This document shows positions 1 to 7,308 of a stretch of DNA of 64,000 bases, piece by piece. The notes under the pieces are model-generated. The model was given only the letters and a program-made list of their open reading frames with translations, searched no databases and was not told the DNA's origin. The position numbers and the translations under genes were made by a program. Source of the stretch: JAFMKE01 sp037624485. Its GTDB lineage: Bacteria; Bacteroidota; Bacteroidia; Chitinophagales; UBA8649. The DNA lies in contig JASJJC010000002.1 in assembly GCA_037624485.1 (NCBI GenBank), positions 1-64,000 of the forward strand. Reading direction: 5' to 3'. The first letter of the stretch is position 1. Every line of letters begins with the position of its first letter.

Positions 1-849
1 TTAAAAAGATGCTTTAATCATGCGGTTTTTGCCTTGCAGATCTTTTTTGAGGGTGGTGTTTTTAAACCCATTGTTTTTTAGATGCGTCACCACATCCTTT
101 GCATTAAACTCATTGCACTCAAAATATATGCTGCCATTTGGATTCAGATGCTTGAGAGCAAAGCTGCATATTTCTTTATAAAAAATCAAAGGGTTTTCGT
201 TGGAAACGAACAAGGCTAAATGAGGTTCGTAATCGGTAACGATACTATCCATTAAACTCTTTTCGGTGTCTGGTATGTAAGGAGGATTGGAAACAATTAC
301 ATCAAATGAACCCAGCTTTGACCATTGATTTCGATCAAGAATATCGATTTGTTGAAATTGGATGTTAAACCGCTGCTCACAACTAATTAATTGAGCGAGC
401 TGCAGGGCATCTTCGGAGACGTCTATTGCTTGAATTTCTGCATGCGGAATGTTGTCTCCTATAGCCATTGGTATGCAACCACTGCCTGTTCCGATATCCA
501 AAACACTTACTTCCTTTTCTTTCCAATCTTGGATAATCCAATGGACTAGTTCTTCCGTTTCCGGTCGAGGAATGAGGACGGTATCGTTTACTTTTAACTC
601 CATATTATAAAACCATGCTTTTTCTAACACGTATTGAAGTGGTTCGCCTTTTGACAAACGAACTACTGCTTTATTTAACAAAATTAAGTCCTCCTTGTTC
701 AAATTAAAGGCAGGATTTCGAAAATCAAATTGTGAATAATGGGGGAGAAGCTCTTCTGCTATTATTTGAAGAATACGCTTTGCCTCTCCATTATCATAAT
801 GAATACTTAGCTCAATTTGTTTTTGTTGTCGAAATAAAAACCAATTCAT
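1..849 (-). CDS. prmC: Release factor glutamine methyltransferase PrmC
   Basis: The 282-residue product matches the PrmC/HemK family, which methylates the glutamine of the GGQ motif in peptide-chain release factors RF1 and RF2 using S-adenosylmethionine. The sequence shows a Rossmann SAM-binding loop (VLDIGTGSGCIPMAIG, about residues 117-132), an acidic ribose-binding segment (IDVSEDAL), and the catalytic NPPYIP motif near residue 188 that grips the target glutamine. Length is normal for the family and the frame is intact, with the stop codon formed by the first three bases of the window. It follows the VWA-type membrane protein gene by 15 bases, so the two are probably co-transcribed. No promoter is visible in that gap. 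Confidence 0.95.
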   Translation of the reverse strand: MNWFLFRQQKQIELSIHYDNGEAKRILQIIAEELLPHYSQFDFRNPAFNLNKEDLILLNKAVVRLSKGEPLQYVLEKAWFYNMELKVNDTVLIPRPETEELVHWIIQDWKEKEVSVLDIGTGSGCIPMAIGDNIPHAEIQAIDVSEDALQLAQLISCEQRFNIQFQQIDILDRNQWSKLGSFDVIVSNPPYIPDTEKSLMDSIVTDYEPHLALFVSNENPLIFYKEICSFALKHLNPNGSIYFECNEFNAKDVVTHLKNNGFKNTTLKKDLQGKNRMIKASF

Positions 850-864
850 GTTTACTTATTTATT

Positions 865-2952
865 TTAATATGCACCTAGCCATTTACGTGCAAACCATTC
901 AACACCAAGAAGCGAAATAATAATAAAGAATAAACCAAACAAGTTAATAATTGGCCTCGTTTTAAAGCTTTCATATAACACAGGCTTAATAGTACTCATT
1001 GTGTCTATTTGATTGCTAAGTTCGTCTAACTGATTCACATCAAAAAAGACCCCATTTGTTTGCTCGGATAGTTTGCGCAGCAAATGATGGTTAGCTTTTG
1101 TTTGCAGGGCCTCTAACTGCATTGCTTTGATACTAAAAGCTCCAGAAGCTTCCAATGCTTTACCGTTAAAACTTGTATTTGCCGTATAGGTATAATTCCC
1201 TATTGGCAGCGAATTTGTTTCGTATTGGTATGCTTTACTCGTTTTGTTAAATACAAATGGGAACTCATTTTTATCTTCATTTTTTATCAATAGATTAGCT
1301 TCAGGCCCATTAATTAGTTCGTAATTTTCATTGTATAATTCTGCTTCTACAAGTATAGTTTCTCCTTCAAAAAATGATGTTTTGCTGGTATTCACTCTAA
1401 ATTTTCTTTGATCTCCTTTTAGGGCTAAATAATTAATTGTTTTCTCGATAATCTCGTTAAATGCCTCATTAGAACCATTTTCTAAATAATCGTGCAATTT
1501 CCATCGCCATAAGCCTTCACCTATAAAAATAGCAGAACGTGTGCCAAAGTAGTCTTGGAAAGCTAGCACCGGTAAGTCTGTTTTCACACTACCTATTTTT
1601 TGTTTTAAAACCGCTGTGGTATTGGTGCCGAGTTCATAACTTCCAAATGGACATATTAAGGGAGGAAACTTTCTTAACTGATTAATGGTCGATTCAGAAA
1701 GTGTGAAATTATTGAAACTATTATTGAAGTATGGTACCGACTCATTTGTATTTTCTCGATTCTTATCAATCTGAATAAGACTTTGCTCTTGATTTAATAA
1801 GTTGTAAGCACTGGAGTTGCCAGTAATGTGCCAAACGGGAATTTTAATGTTTTTCACAGCACTAAAAACAGTTTTTGCTCCTTGTTTTTGTGCAGGCAGC
1901 TGATGAATAATGACTAAACTATAAGCATCTATATCTGCCTGAAATTTATTTACATATTGAACATCTAACTCAAAATTTTTATTGACTTCCACTACACTTT
2001 TAATTGCGGCAATATCCGGATGTGGACCACTGGCAACTAATAAAATTTGTTGTCGGTTATCAATCACTTCAATATAAAAGTCAAAATAGTTATTTAGCTC
2101 ACTTATTTCACCTTCAAGACTTTCCAGTCTCACGCTGTATTTATGTATTCCAATAGCACTTGCCTGAACAGTAAAATTCGTGCTTTGCTCATCAAAATCG
2201 TTTTTTATCATTAGTGTTTTACGACCTAAAGTACGCGCATTTTTTTCTAAAGTGATTTGATAGCTTTTTCCCTTTAAATGGTTGGCTTGCAGGTCTATAT
2301 CAATTTGAATTTCATCGTCGAGGTAGGCCAGTTTGTTATGCCTTACCGCTACCACTTTTACATCGGTTTGTTGATTGGTGTCACCCAATGCGATAGTGTA
2401 TAAAGGAAAATTGAAGTCATTGTAGCTAGGGTTGCTCCCTTGATTGTATATGCCATCTGTGGCAAATATTACTGCACCCACATTTTGATTAAAGTAAAGG
2501 CCATTTATTTGGTTTAATGCATGGCTTAAATTGCTGCTTTTTCCTGTAAAGTTGAGCGTGTCGTTTTCTTTTATACCTTCATCAAAAGTGAAATAATCTA
2601 TCTGATATTGTTCACCTAAGGTGCTTAACATTTGATTGGTCTTGCTCAAATAAGCTGCAGAATCTTCAGAAGACAATCCCAATAGAATAGATTCACTATT
2701 ATCATGAACAAACACAATTACAGGGTCAATTTTATCGATATATCTGCTTTTAATAAAAGGGGATAACAACAAGAACGAAAGGATACTTACTGCTACAAAA
2801 CGCAGGAGGCTGAGTACTTTTTTATACCACGAAATGTTTTGTTGTTCATTATTGAAATGGCTGCTTTGGTAATATAACGTAAGCGCATAAATAGCACCTA
2901 GGGCAATACAAAACAAAAAAAACCAAGAAGGATAAGAGAGTATTATTTTCAT
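865..2952 (-). CDS. Membrane-anchored VWA-like domain protein
   Basis: About 695 residues. Two hydrophobic segments near the N terminus (about residues 5-25 and 45-65), a long extracytoplasmic region and one C-terminal membrane segment ending WFARKWLGAY give the topology of Bacteroidota membrane proteins with VWA/glutamine-amidotransferase-like folds. The stretch FVHDNSESI contains a DxSxS metal-binding (MIDAS) pattern expected of a von Willebrand A fold, and a later GPHPDIAAIKS segment resembles the amidotransferase-like part. The function is not known. I place the start at the ATG that overlaps the fabG stop by one base (TAATG on the minus strand), rather than at the ATG 21 bases further upstream, which would run into fabG. 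It sits between fabG and prmC in one apparent operon. Confidence 0.75.
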   Translation of the reverse strand: MKIILSYPSWFFLFCIALGAIYALTLYYQSSHFNNEQQNISWYKKVLSLLRFVAVSILSFLLLSPFIKSRYIDKIDPVIVFVHDNSESILLGLSSEDSAAYLSKTNQMLSTLGEQYQIDYFTFDEGIKENDTLNFTGKSSNLSHALNQINGLYFNQNVGAVIFATDGIYNQGSNPSYNDFNFPLYTIALGDTNQQTDVKVVAVRHNKLAYLDDEIQIDIDLQANHLKGKSYQITLEKNARTLGRKTLMIKNDFDEQSTNFTVQASAIGIHKYSVRLESLEGEISELNNYFDFYIEVIDNRQQILLVASGPHPDIAAIKSVVEVNKNFELDVQYVNKFQADIDAYSLVIIHQLPAQKQGAKTVFSAVKNIKIPVWHITGNSSAYNLLNQEQSLIQIDKNRENTNESVPYFNNSFNNFTLSESTINQLRKFPPLICPFGSYELGTNTTAVLKQKIGSVKTDLPVLAFQDYFGTRSAIFIGEGLWRWKLHDYLENGSNEAFNEIIEKTINYLALKGDQRKFRVNTSKTSFFEGETILVEAELYNENYELINGPEANLLIKNEDKNEFPFVFNKTSKAYQYETNSLPIGNYTYTANTSFNGKALEASGAFSIKAMQLEALQTKANHHLLRKLSEQTNGVFFDVNQLDELSNQIDTMSTIKPVLYESFKTRPIINLFGLFFIIISLLGVEWFARKWLGAY

Positions 2953-3698
2953 TAGCGGTTTAAACCTCCACAAACACTCAAGACTTGACCATTCACATAA
3001 CTTGACAAATCGGATGCTAGGAATAGAGCGGTATTTGCAACCTCTTCAGCAGTTCCCATTCTTTTTTGCGGAATACCACTTAGGTAAGATTTTTTTACAT
3101 CTGCGGGTAATTCATCAGTCATGTCTGTTTCAATAAATCCTGGAGCTATAGCATTACTTCTGATAGCTCTTGAACCTAATTCATCAGCTATGGATTTAGT
3201 AAATCCAATAATACCAGCTTTTGATGCTGCATAATTAGATTGCCCCGCTTGTCCTTTCATTCCAACAATAGAGGTAAGGTTAATAATACTACCTTTTCGT
3301 TGCTTCAGCATGACGTAAGATACGGGTTTCGTAATATTAAAGATTGATTTTAGGTTATTTTCCATTACATCATCCCAGTCTTTTTCTCCCAAACGAAGTA
3401 ATAAATTATCTCTTGTGACACCTGCGTTGTTGACCAGGATATCGATACCGCTAAATTCTTCAAGCACGTTTTCACAAAGCGCTTGAGCATCATCAAAGGA
3501 TGCCGCATCAGACTTGTATCCTTTTGCCTTAACGCCCATGTCTTTAAGCTCCTTTTCTAAGGCATTTGCTTTCTCCACTGAAGATCGATAAGTGAAGGCA
3601 ATATTACAGCCTTGCTCAGCAAATACTTTAGCAATAGCATTTCCAATTCCTCTAGAGGCGCCTGTAATCAGTGCCGTTTTGTTTTCTAATAACTTCAT
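2952..3698 (-). CDS. fabG: 3-oxoacyl-[acyl-carrier-protein] reductase FabG
   Basis: The 248-residue short-chain dehydrogenase/reductase carries out the NADPH-dependent ketoreduction step of type II fatty acid synthesis. Visible family features are the cofactor loop GASRGIG (residues 14-20), the NNAG motif at about 90-93, and the catalytic set Ser143, Tyr156 and Lys160 within SNYAASK. The motif NAIAPGFIETDMT and the C-terminal YVNGQVLSVCGGL are typical of FabG rather than of other SDRs. Its stop overlaps the next gene's ATG by one base, suggesting translational coupling with the VWA-like membrane protein. About 25 bases upstream of the ATG the minus strand reads TATTTTCG, a one-mismatch version of the TAnnTTTG promoter element. 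Confidence 0.93.
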   Translation of the reverse strand: MKLLENKTALITGASRGIGNAIAKVFAEQGCNIAFTYRSSVEKANALEKELKDMGVKAKGYKSDAASFDDAQALCENVLEEFSGIDILVNNAGVTRDNLLLRLGEKDWDDVMENNLKSIFNITKPVSYVMLKQRKGSIINLTSIVGMKGQAGQSNYAASKAGIIGFTKSIADELGSRAIRSNAIAPGFIETDMTDELPADVKKSYLSGIPQKRMGTAEEVANTALFLASDLSSYVNGQVLSVCGGLNR

Positions 3699-3823
3699 AA
3701 GTAGATTTTGATTTCGCGAAAATACTAAGAATAAATTACAGTGTACAGCCTTTTGGCCATGGTATTGGTATAGATGTAGGAGTTCAGTCCCTTATTTTGA
3801 AACCCGGTAGACGAGAGTTAAGC

Positions 3824-3853
3824 AAAAAAGACCCCGCAGGTGGAGTCTTTTTT
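3824..3853 (-). terminator. Rho-independent terminator of sucD
   Basis: An inverted repeat with arms AAAAAAGAC (3824-3832) and GTCTTTTTT (3845-3853), extended inward by two C-G pairs, lies 17 bases beyond the sucD stop. Read on the minus strand, the stem ends in a run of T, as expected for an intrinsic terminator. It separates sucD from fabG. Confidence 0.8.
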
Positions 3854-3869
3854 AAACGTATATTTTAAA

Positions 3870-4739
3870 TTAAGCCAATACTTTCGCCATCATTTCTCCA
3901 ATGTCAGCAGGAGATTCAACAACATGAATACCACATGCTGCCATAATTTTCATTTTCGCTTCCGCAGTGTCATCTGCACCGCCTACGATAGCTCCGGCAT
4001 GTCCCATGGTTCTTCCTTCAGGAGCAGTTTGCCCAGCAATAAAACCAACAACTGGTTTTGTTCCATTCGCTTTTATCCATTTGGCGGCATCTGCTTCAAG
4101 ATTTCCCCCAATTTCACCAATCATTACGATTCCTTCAGTTTCAGGGTCGTTCATTAAGAGCTCCACAGCCTCTTTTGTGGTAGTTCCAATAATTGGATCT
4201 CCACCTATCCCGATAGCTGTAGTTATACCTAAGCCTGCCTTTACCACTTGATCCGCAGCCTCATAGGTGAGTGTACCAGATTTAGATACAATACCAATAG
4301 TCCCTTTCTTAAACACAAATCCAGGCATAATTCCAACCTTAGCCTCATCTGCGGTGATTACGCCAGGACAATTAGGCCCAATCATTCTTACGTCACGACT
4401 ATCAATAAAAGCTTTAGCTTTTACCATATCCTGAACGGGAATTCCTTCTGTAATTGTGATGATAACTTTTATACCTGCATCAGCAGCTTCCATGATTGCA
4501 TCCGCAGCAAAAGCTGGAGGTACAAAAATGATTGAAACATCCGCGTTTAACTGCTTTACTGCATCAGAAACAGTATTAAATACCGGACGGTCTAGATGCT
4601 GAGTCCCACCTTTACCAGGTGTTACACCACCAACTACATTTGAGCCATAAGCAATCATTTGCTCAGCATGAAATGTACCTTCTTTACCGGTAAATCCTTG
4701 GACAATAATTTTTGAATCTTTATTAACAAGTACGGACAT
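3870..4739 (-). CDS. sucD: Succinyl-CoA ligase (ADP/GDP-forming), alpha subunit
   Basis: The 289-residue protein is the alpha subunit of succinyl-CoA synthetase, which interconverts succinyl-CoA and succinate with substrate-level phosphorylation in the TCA cycle. It shows the CoA-binding N-terminal domain (GFTGKEGTFHAEQ near residue 15), the signature GPNCPGVI, and the phosphorylated active-site histidine His247 in GRTMGHAGAIVGG. Length is standard. The partner beta subunit (sucC) is not adjacent, which is common in Bacteroidota. The gene is monocistronic, with its own terminator downstream. On the minus strand at 4771-4764 there is TACTTTCG, a one-mismatch -7 element about 24 bases before the ATG. 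Confidence 0.95.
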   Translation of the reverse strand: MSVLVNKDSKIIVQGFTGKEGTFHAEQMIAYGSNVVGGVTPGKGGTQHLDRPVFNTVSDAVKQLNADVSIIFVPPAFAADAIMEAADAGIKVIITITEGIPVQDMVKAKAFIDSRDVRMIGPNCPGVITADEAKVGIMPGFVFKKGTIGIVSKSGTLTYEAADQVVKAGLGITTAIGIGGDPIIGTTTKEAVELLMNDPETEGIVMIGEIGGNLEADAAKWIKANGTKPVVGFIAGQTAPEGRTMGHAGAIVGGADDTAEAKMKIMAACGIHVVESPADIGEMMAKVLA

Positions 4740-4818
4740 TACTAATTCGTTTTAAATGGACTGCGAAAGTAAGTAATTTTTTAAAGTTTCAGTAATTATT
4801 CTTTCATAAGATAATATC

Positions 4819-5139
4819 CTATTTCCCAATTTTAAAAGTATAAGCGTAATAAATAAGGATGTCGTCTCCTGATTCTTTTACAGCTGTAAACTGCATGTTT
4901 GTGGCTTCTTGAATACTTGATTTATGCATGGTGTAAGATCCTAATTTACCATTGATTTTGACCACTTGTTCTTGTAATTTTATGAAATTCGATGGATTTT
5001 TGGAAAAGCTAATCAGTGCTTCATTTTCAATATTGTTATAGCAGTGAATAGCATACTGGGTCTCAATAATTCCTAGTTGAGCATCTATCTGGCTATGAAT
5101 TAGGCAAAACAATAAAAGAATCTTAAATTTGTTGGACAT
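4819..5139 (-). CDS. Small exported protein of unknown function
   Basis: I start this gene at the ATG giving MSNKFKILLLFCLIHSQIDAQ, a convincing signal peptide with a Bacteroidota-style cleavage site (A-Q). The longer open frame upstream merely runs into the divergent channel gene. The mature product is about 85 residues, with no recognised domain; it contains SYTMHKSSIQEATNMQFTAV and ends YAYTFKIGK. It is probably periplasmic or secreted. Its start codon shares the tetranucleotide CATG with the start codon of the ion channel on the opposite strand. A candidate promoter (TATTTTTG on the minus strand, 5167-5160) lies inside the channel coding sequence. Confidence 0.6.
   Translation of the reverse strand: MSNKFKILLLFCLIHSQIDAQLGIIETQYAIHCYNNIENEALISFSKNPSNFIKLQEQVVKINGKLGSYTMHKSSIQEATNMQFTAVKESGDDILIYYAYTFKIGK
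5124..5131 (+). promoter_or_regulatory. Candidate -7 promoter element of the channel gene
   Basis: TAAATTTG matches the Bacteroidota consensus TAnnTTTG exactly and ends six bases before the channel ATG at 5138. If used, transcription would begin at or very near the start codon. No clear TTG -33 element is visible 17-23 bases upstream. The element lies within the signal-peptide codons of the divergent gene. Confidence 0.4.
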
Positions 5140-5956
5140 GGGGTATTCTAAGTTAAAAGCAAAAATACATGAAATTATTTTCGAAGCTGATACGCCAGCT
5201 GGCAAAAGTTTTGATGTATTACTACTATTACTCATTATAGTTAGTATTGTAGCGACTATGCTAGAAACCGTCACGAGTATTCGAGAAAATTACGGGACTT
5301 TATTAGTAACAGTTGAGTGGATAGTCACTGCCTTTTTTACGCTTGAGTATATTATGCGGATTTACAGTGCTAAAAAACCGTGGTCATATATTTTTAGTTT
5401 TTATGGTATAGTGGATCTACTCTCGATTTTCCCTACTTATTTCGGGGTATTTAATCCAAGTACTAAATCTTTAGCTGTAATACGTTCTTTGAGGCTTTTA
5501 AGGGTTTTTAGAGTACTGAAACTTGCCAAGTTTCTGAGTGCATATGAAAGTTTAAGTGAAGCTGTTTCTGAAAGCAAAAATAAAATTTTGGTTTTCTTGA
5601 CTATGGTTGTGATCATTGTGCTTATTGTAGGGTCGCTGATGTATGTGATAGAAGGAAAAAATGGCAGTGGCTTCGATAATATTCCAGTAAGTGTTTATTG
5701 GGCAATTGTAACGGTAACAACTGTTGGATATGGAGATATTGCGCCGATAACTCCCTTAGGGCAGTTTTTTGCTTCTTGCTTGATGATAATAGGCTATGCA
5801 ATTATCGCGATACCAACAGGTATTGTAGGTGCTGGAATAGTAAGTTCCAGTTTGAAAGCAGGTGTATCGACTCAAGTTTGTCAGGGCTGCAGAAGGGAAG
5901 ATCATAAAATAGGAGCTGATTTTTGTTACCACTGTGGAGAGAGCTTGAACGATTAA
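5138..5956 (+). CDS. Voltage-gated-type potassium channel with C-terminal zinc ribbon
   Basis: The 272-residue six-helix ion channel of the Ion_trans family is a probable K+ channel of the inner membrane. The selectivity filter TVGYGD is at residues 195-200. An S4-like helix with arginines spaced every three residues (SLRLLRVFRVLKLAKFL) lies at about 117-133. The N-terminal KIHEIIFEADTPAGKSFD is typical of this bacterial subfamily. After the last helix the cytoplasmic tail has paired cysteines Cys248/Cys251 and Cys263/Cys266 (CQGC and CYHC), forming a zinc-ribbon-like knuckle. I use the ATG at 5138, rather than the TTG nine bases upstream, because it fits the family N terminus. The stop overlaps the next ATG by one base, so it is coupled to the S4-domain gene. 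Confidence 0.85.
   Translation: MGYSKLKAKIHEIIFEADTPAGKSFDVLLLLLIIVSIVATMLETVTSIRENYGTLLVTVEWIVTAFFTLEYIMRIYSAKKPWSYIFSFYGIVDLLSIFPTYFGVFNPSTKSLAVIRSLRLLRVFRVLKLAKFLSAYESLSEAVSESKNKILVFLTMVVIIVLIVGSLMYVIEGKNGSGFDNIPVSVYWAIVTVTTVGYGDIAPITPLGQFFASCLMIIGYAIIAIPTGIVGAGIVSSSLKAGVSTQVCQGCRREDHKIGADFCYHCGESLND
5160..5167 (-). promoter_or_regulatory. Candidate -7 promoter element of the small exported protein
   Basis: On the minus strand this reads TATTTTTG, an exact TAnnTTTG match, 20 bases upstream of the ATG of the small exported protein. It is embedded in codons 8-10 of the divergent ion-channel gene. No -33 element was found. Confidence 0.4.
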
Positions 5957-6357
5957 TGGATAAAATTAGAGTGGACAAATGGCTTTGGGCCATCAGGATT
6001 TTCAAAACCAGAACCTCAGCGACGAAGTACTGTGAAGCGGGTAAAGTGAAAAAGGAGGAGGAGAAATTAAAAGCATCTTCCAAAATTAGTGCGGGGGACA
6101 TTCTAAAGGTTAGAGTTAATCAAATTACCAGAACCTTAAAAGTGTTGACTATTATCACCAAAAGGGTTGGAGCTCCAATAGCCCAAACTTGTTTCGAGGA
6201 TTTGACTCCTCCCGAGGATTTACTTATTCCAAGTATTAAATCAGCATTTTTATTGCCTAATGCTCATCGGGATAAAGGATTAGGACGCCCTACGAAAAAA
6301 GAAAGAAGAGATATTGATAAATTTTCAGATTACAAGGATCATTTTGAAGAAGATTAA
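5956..6357 (+). CDS. hslR: S4-domain RNA-binding protein, Hsp15 (HslR) family
   Basis: The 133-residue basic protein begins RVDKWLWAIRIFKTRTSA, the hallmark of the S4 RNA-binding domain in Hsp15. In E. coli Hsp15 binds stalled 50S subunits that still carry a nascent chain. The S4 domain covers roughly residues 3-60, and the C terminus is charged (GRPTKKERRDIDKF), as in family members. The start is the ATG overlapping the channel stop (TAATG). An ATG-less extension 33 bases upstream is an unlikely start. The pairing with an ion channel looks positional rather than functional. Confidence 0.85.
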   Translation: MDKIRVDKWLWAIRIFKTRTSATKYCEAGKVKKEEEKLKASSKISAGDILKVRVNQITRTLKVLTIITKRVGAPIAQTCFEDLTPPEDLLIPSIKSAFLLPNAHRDKGLGRPTKKERRDIDKFSDYKDHFEED

Positions 6358-6368
6358 ATAGATAGATA

Positions 6369-7226
6369 ATGAAACATGCAATAATAACAGGAGCGAATGC
6401 AGGAATTGGATTTTCTACGGCAAAAGCCTTACTAGTTAAAGGGTATAAAATTTCTATGTTTTGCCGAAACAAGGATAGGGCTGATTTAGCAAAAAAAGAA
6501 TTGATAACGCTAACGGAAAATGACAATATAGATATCTTTTTAGTTGATTTCTCAAAGCTCTCTAGTATAGGATTGGCATGCGATGAATTCAAATCGAAAT
6601 ATACATCTATTGATGTATTAGTAAATAATGCGGGTGCTACATTTGCTGAATTTACGATGTCTGATGATAAAATAGAAAAAACGATGGCGGTGAATCATTT
6701 CGGATATTTTGCCACCACCTATCATTTACATACTTTAATGGGTAAAGGAAGCAAAATTATTAATGTTTCATCCAAGGCACATTACGGGGGGCATATTAAT
6801 CTAGATACTATCAATGAAGAGAAAGGATATTCTGTCATTAAGCAATATCAAATCTCCAAACTAGCTAATGTTTTGTTTACTAAGTTTTTAGCAAGAAAGT
6901 TTGAAAATAGGGGGATTACTGTAAATTGCCTACATCCCGGAGTTGTAAAAACCAAAATAGGTAATAAGGCAGGAAATAAATTGTTCGGATTGATATGGAC
7001 TTTATTTTCTTTATTCGGGATAAATACGGAGAAAGGGGCAGCCACATCGGTTTACTTGGCTTCCAGTGAGGAGGTCGCAGGTATCAGTGGCATGTATTTT
7101 GACAAAAAGAAAGCTTACAAAGGCTCAGAACTTTCAAGAGACGAGAAGCTGCAGGAGCAATTTTGGAAGTGGAGTGAGAAGGTCAGTAAGATCAATTGGT
7201 TTTTTGAAAATCAAGGATTTATTTAA
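6369..7226 (+). CDS. Short-chain dehydrogenase/reductase, retinol-dehydrogenase-like
   Basis: The 285-residue NAD(P)-dependent oxidoreductase has the cofactor loop GANAGIG (residues 8-14), NNAGA at about 87-91, Ser134/Ser135 and the catalytic pair Tyr160/Lys164 in YQISK. The segment VNCLHPGVVKTKIG and the C-terminal extension past residue 230 resemble the retinol dehydrogenase/protochlorophyllide reductase-like SDRs found widely in bacteria. The substrate cannot be read from the sequence. It follows the S4-domain gene by 11 bases and probably belongs to that operon. Confidence 0.85.
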   Translation: MKHAIITGANAGIGFSTAKALLVKGYKISMFCRNKDRADLAKKELITLTENDNIDIFLVDFSKLSSIGLACDEFKSKYTSIDVLVNNAGATFAEFTMSDDKIEKTMAVNHFGYFATTYHLHTLMGKGSKIINVSSKAHYGGHINLDTINEEKGYSVIKQYQISKLANVLFTKFLARKFENRGITVNCLHPGVVKTKIGNKAGNKLFGLIWTLFSLFGINTEKGAATSVYLASSEEVAGISGMYFDKKKAYKGSELSRDEKLQEQFWKWSEKVSKINWFFENQGFI

Positions 7227-7308
7227 CAACTTTACTATATTTACAATAACATTTACCAAGTTTAGATTTAGCACAAAAAAATTAATCTTAGCAAGCAAGC
7301 AATAAAAA

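Noticed and set aside
3840..4535. Open reading frames on the plus strand opposite sucD (about 95-105 residues each).
   Set aside because: They are antisense shadows of a highly conserved gene, with no family character and no promoter.
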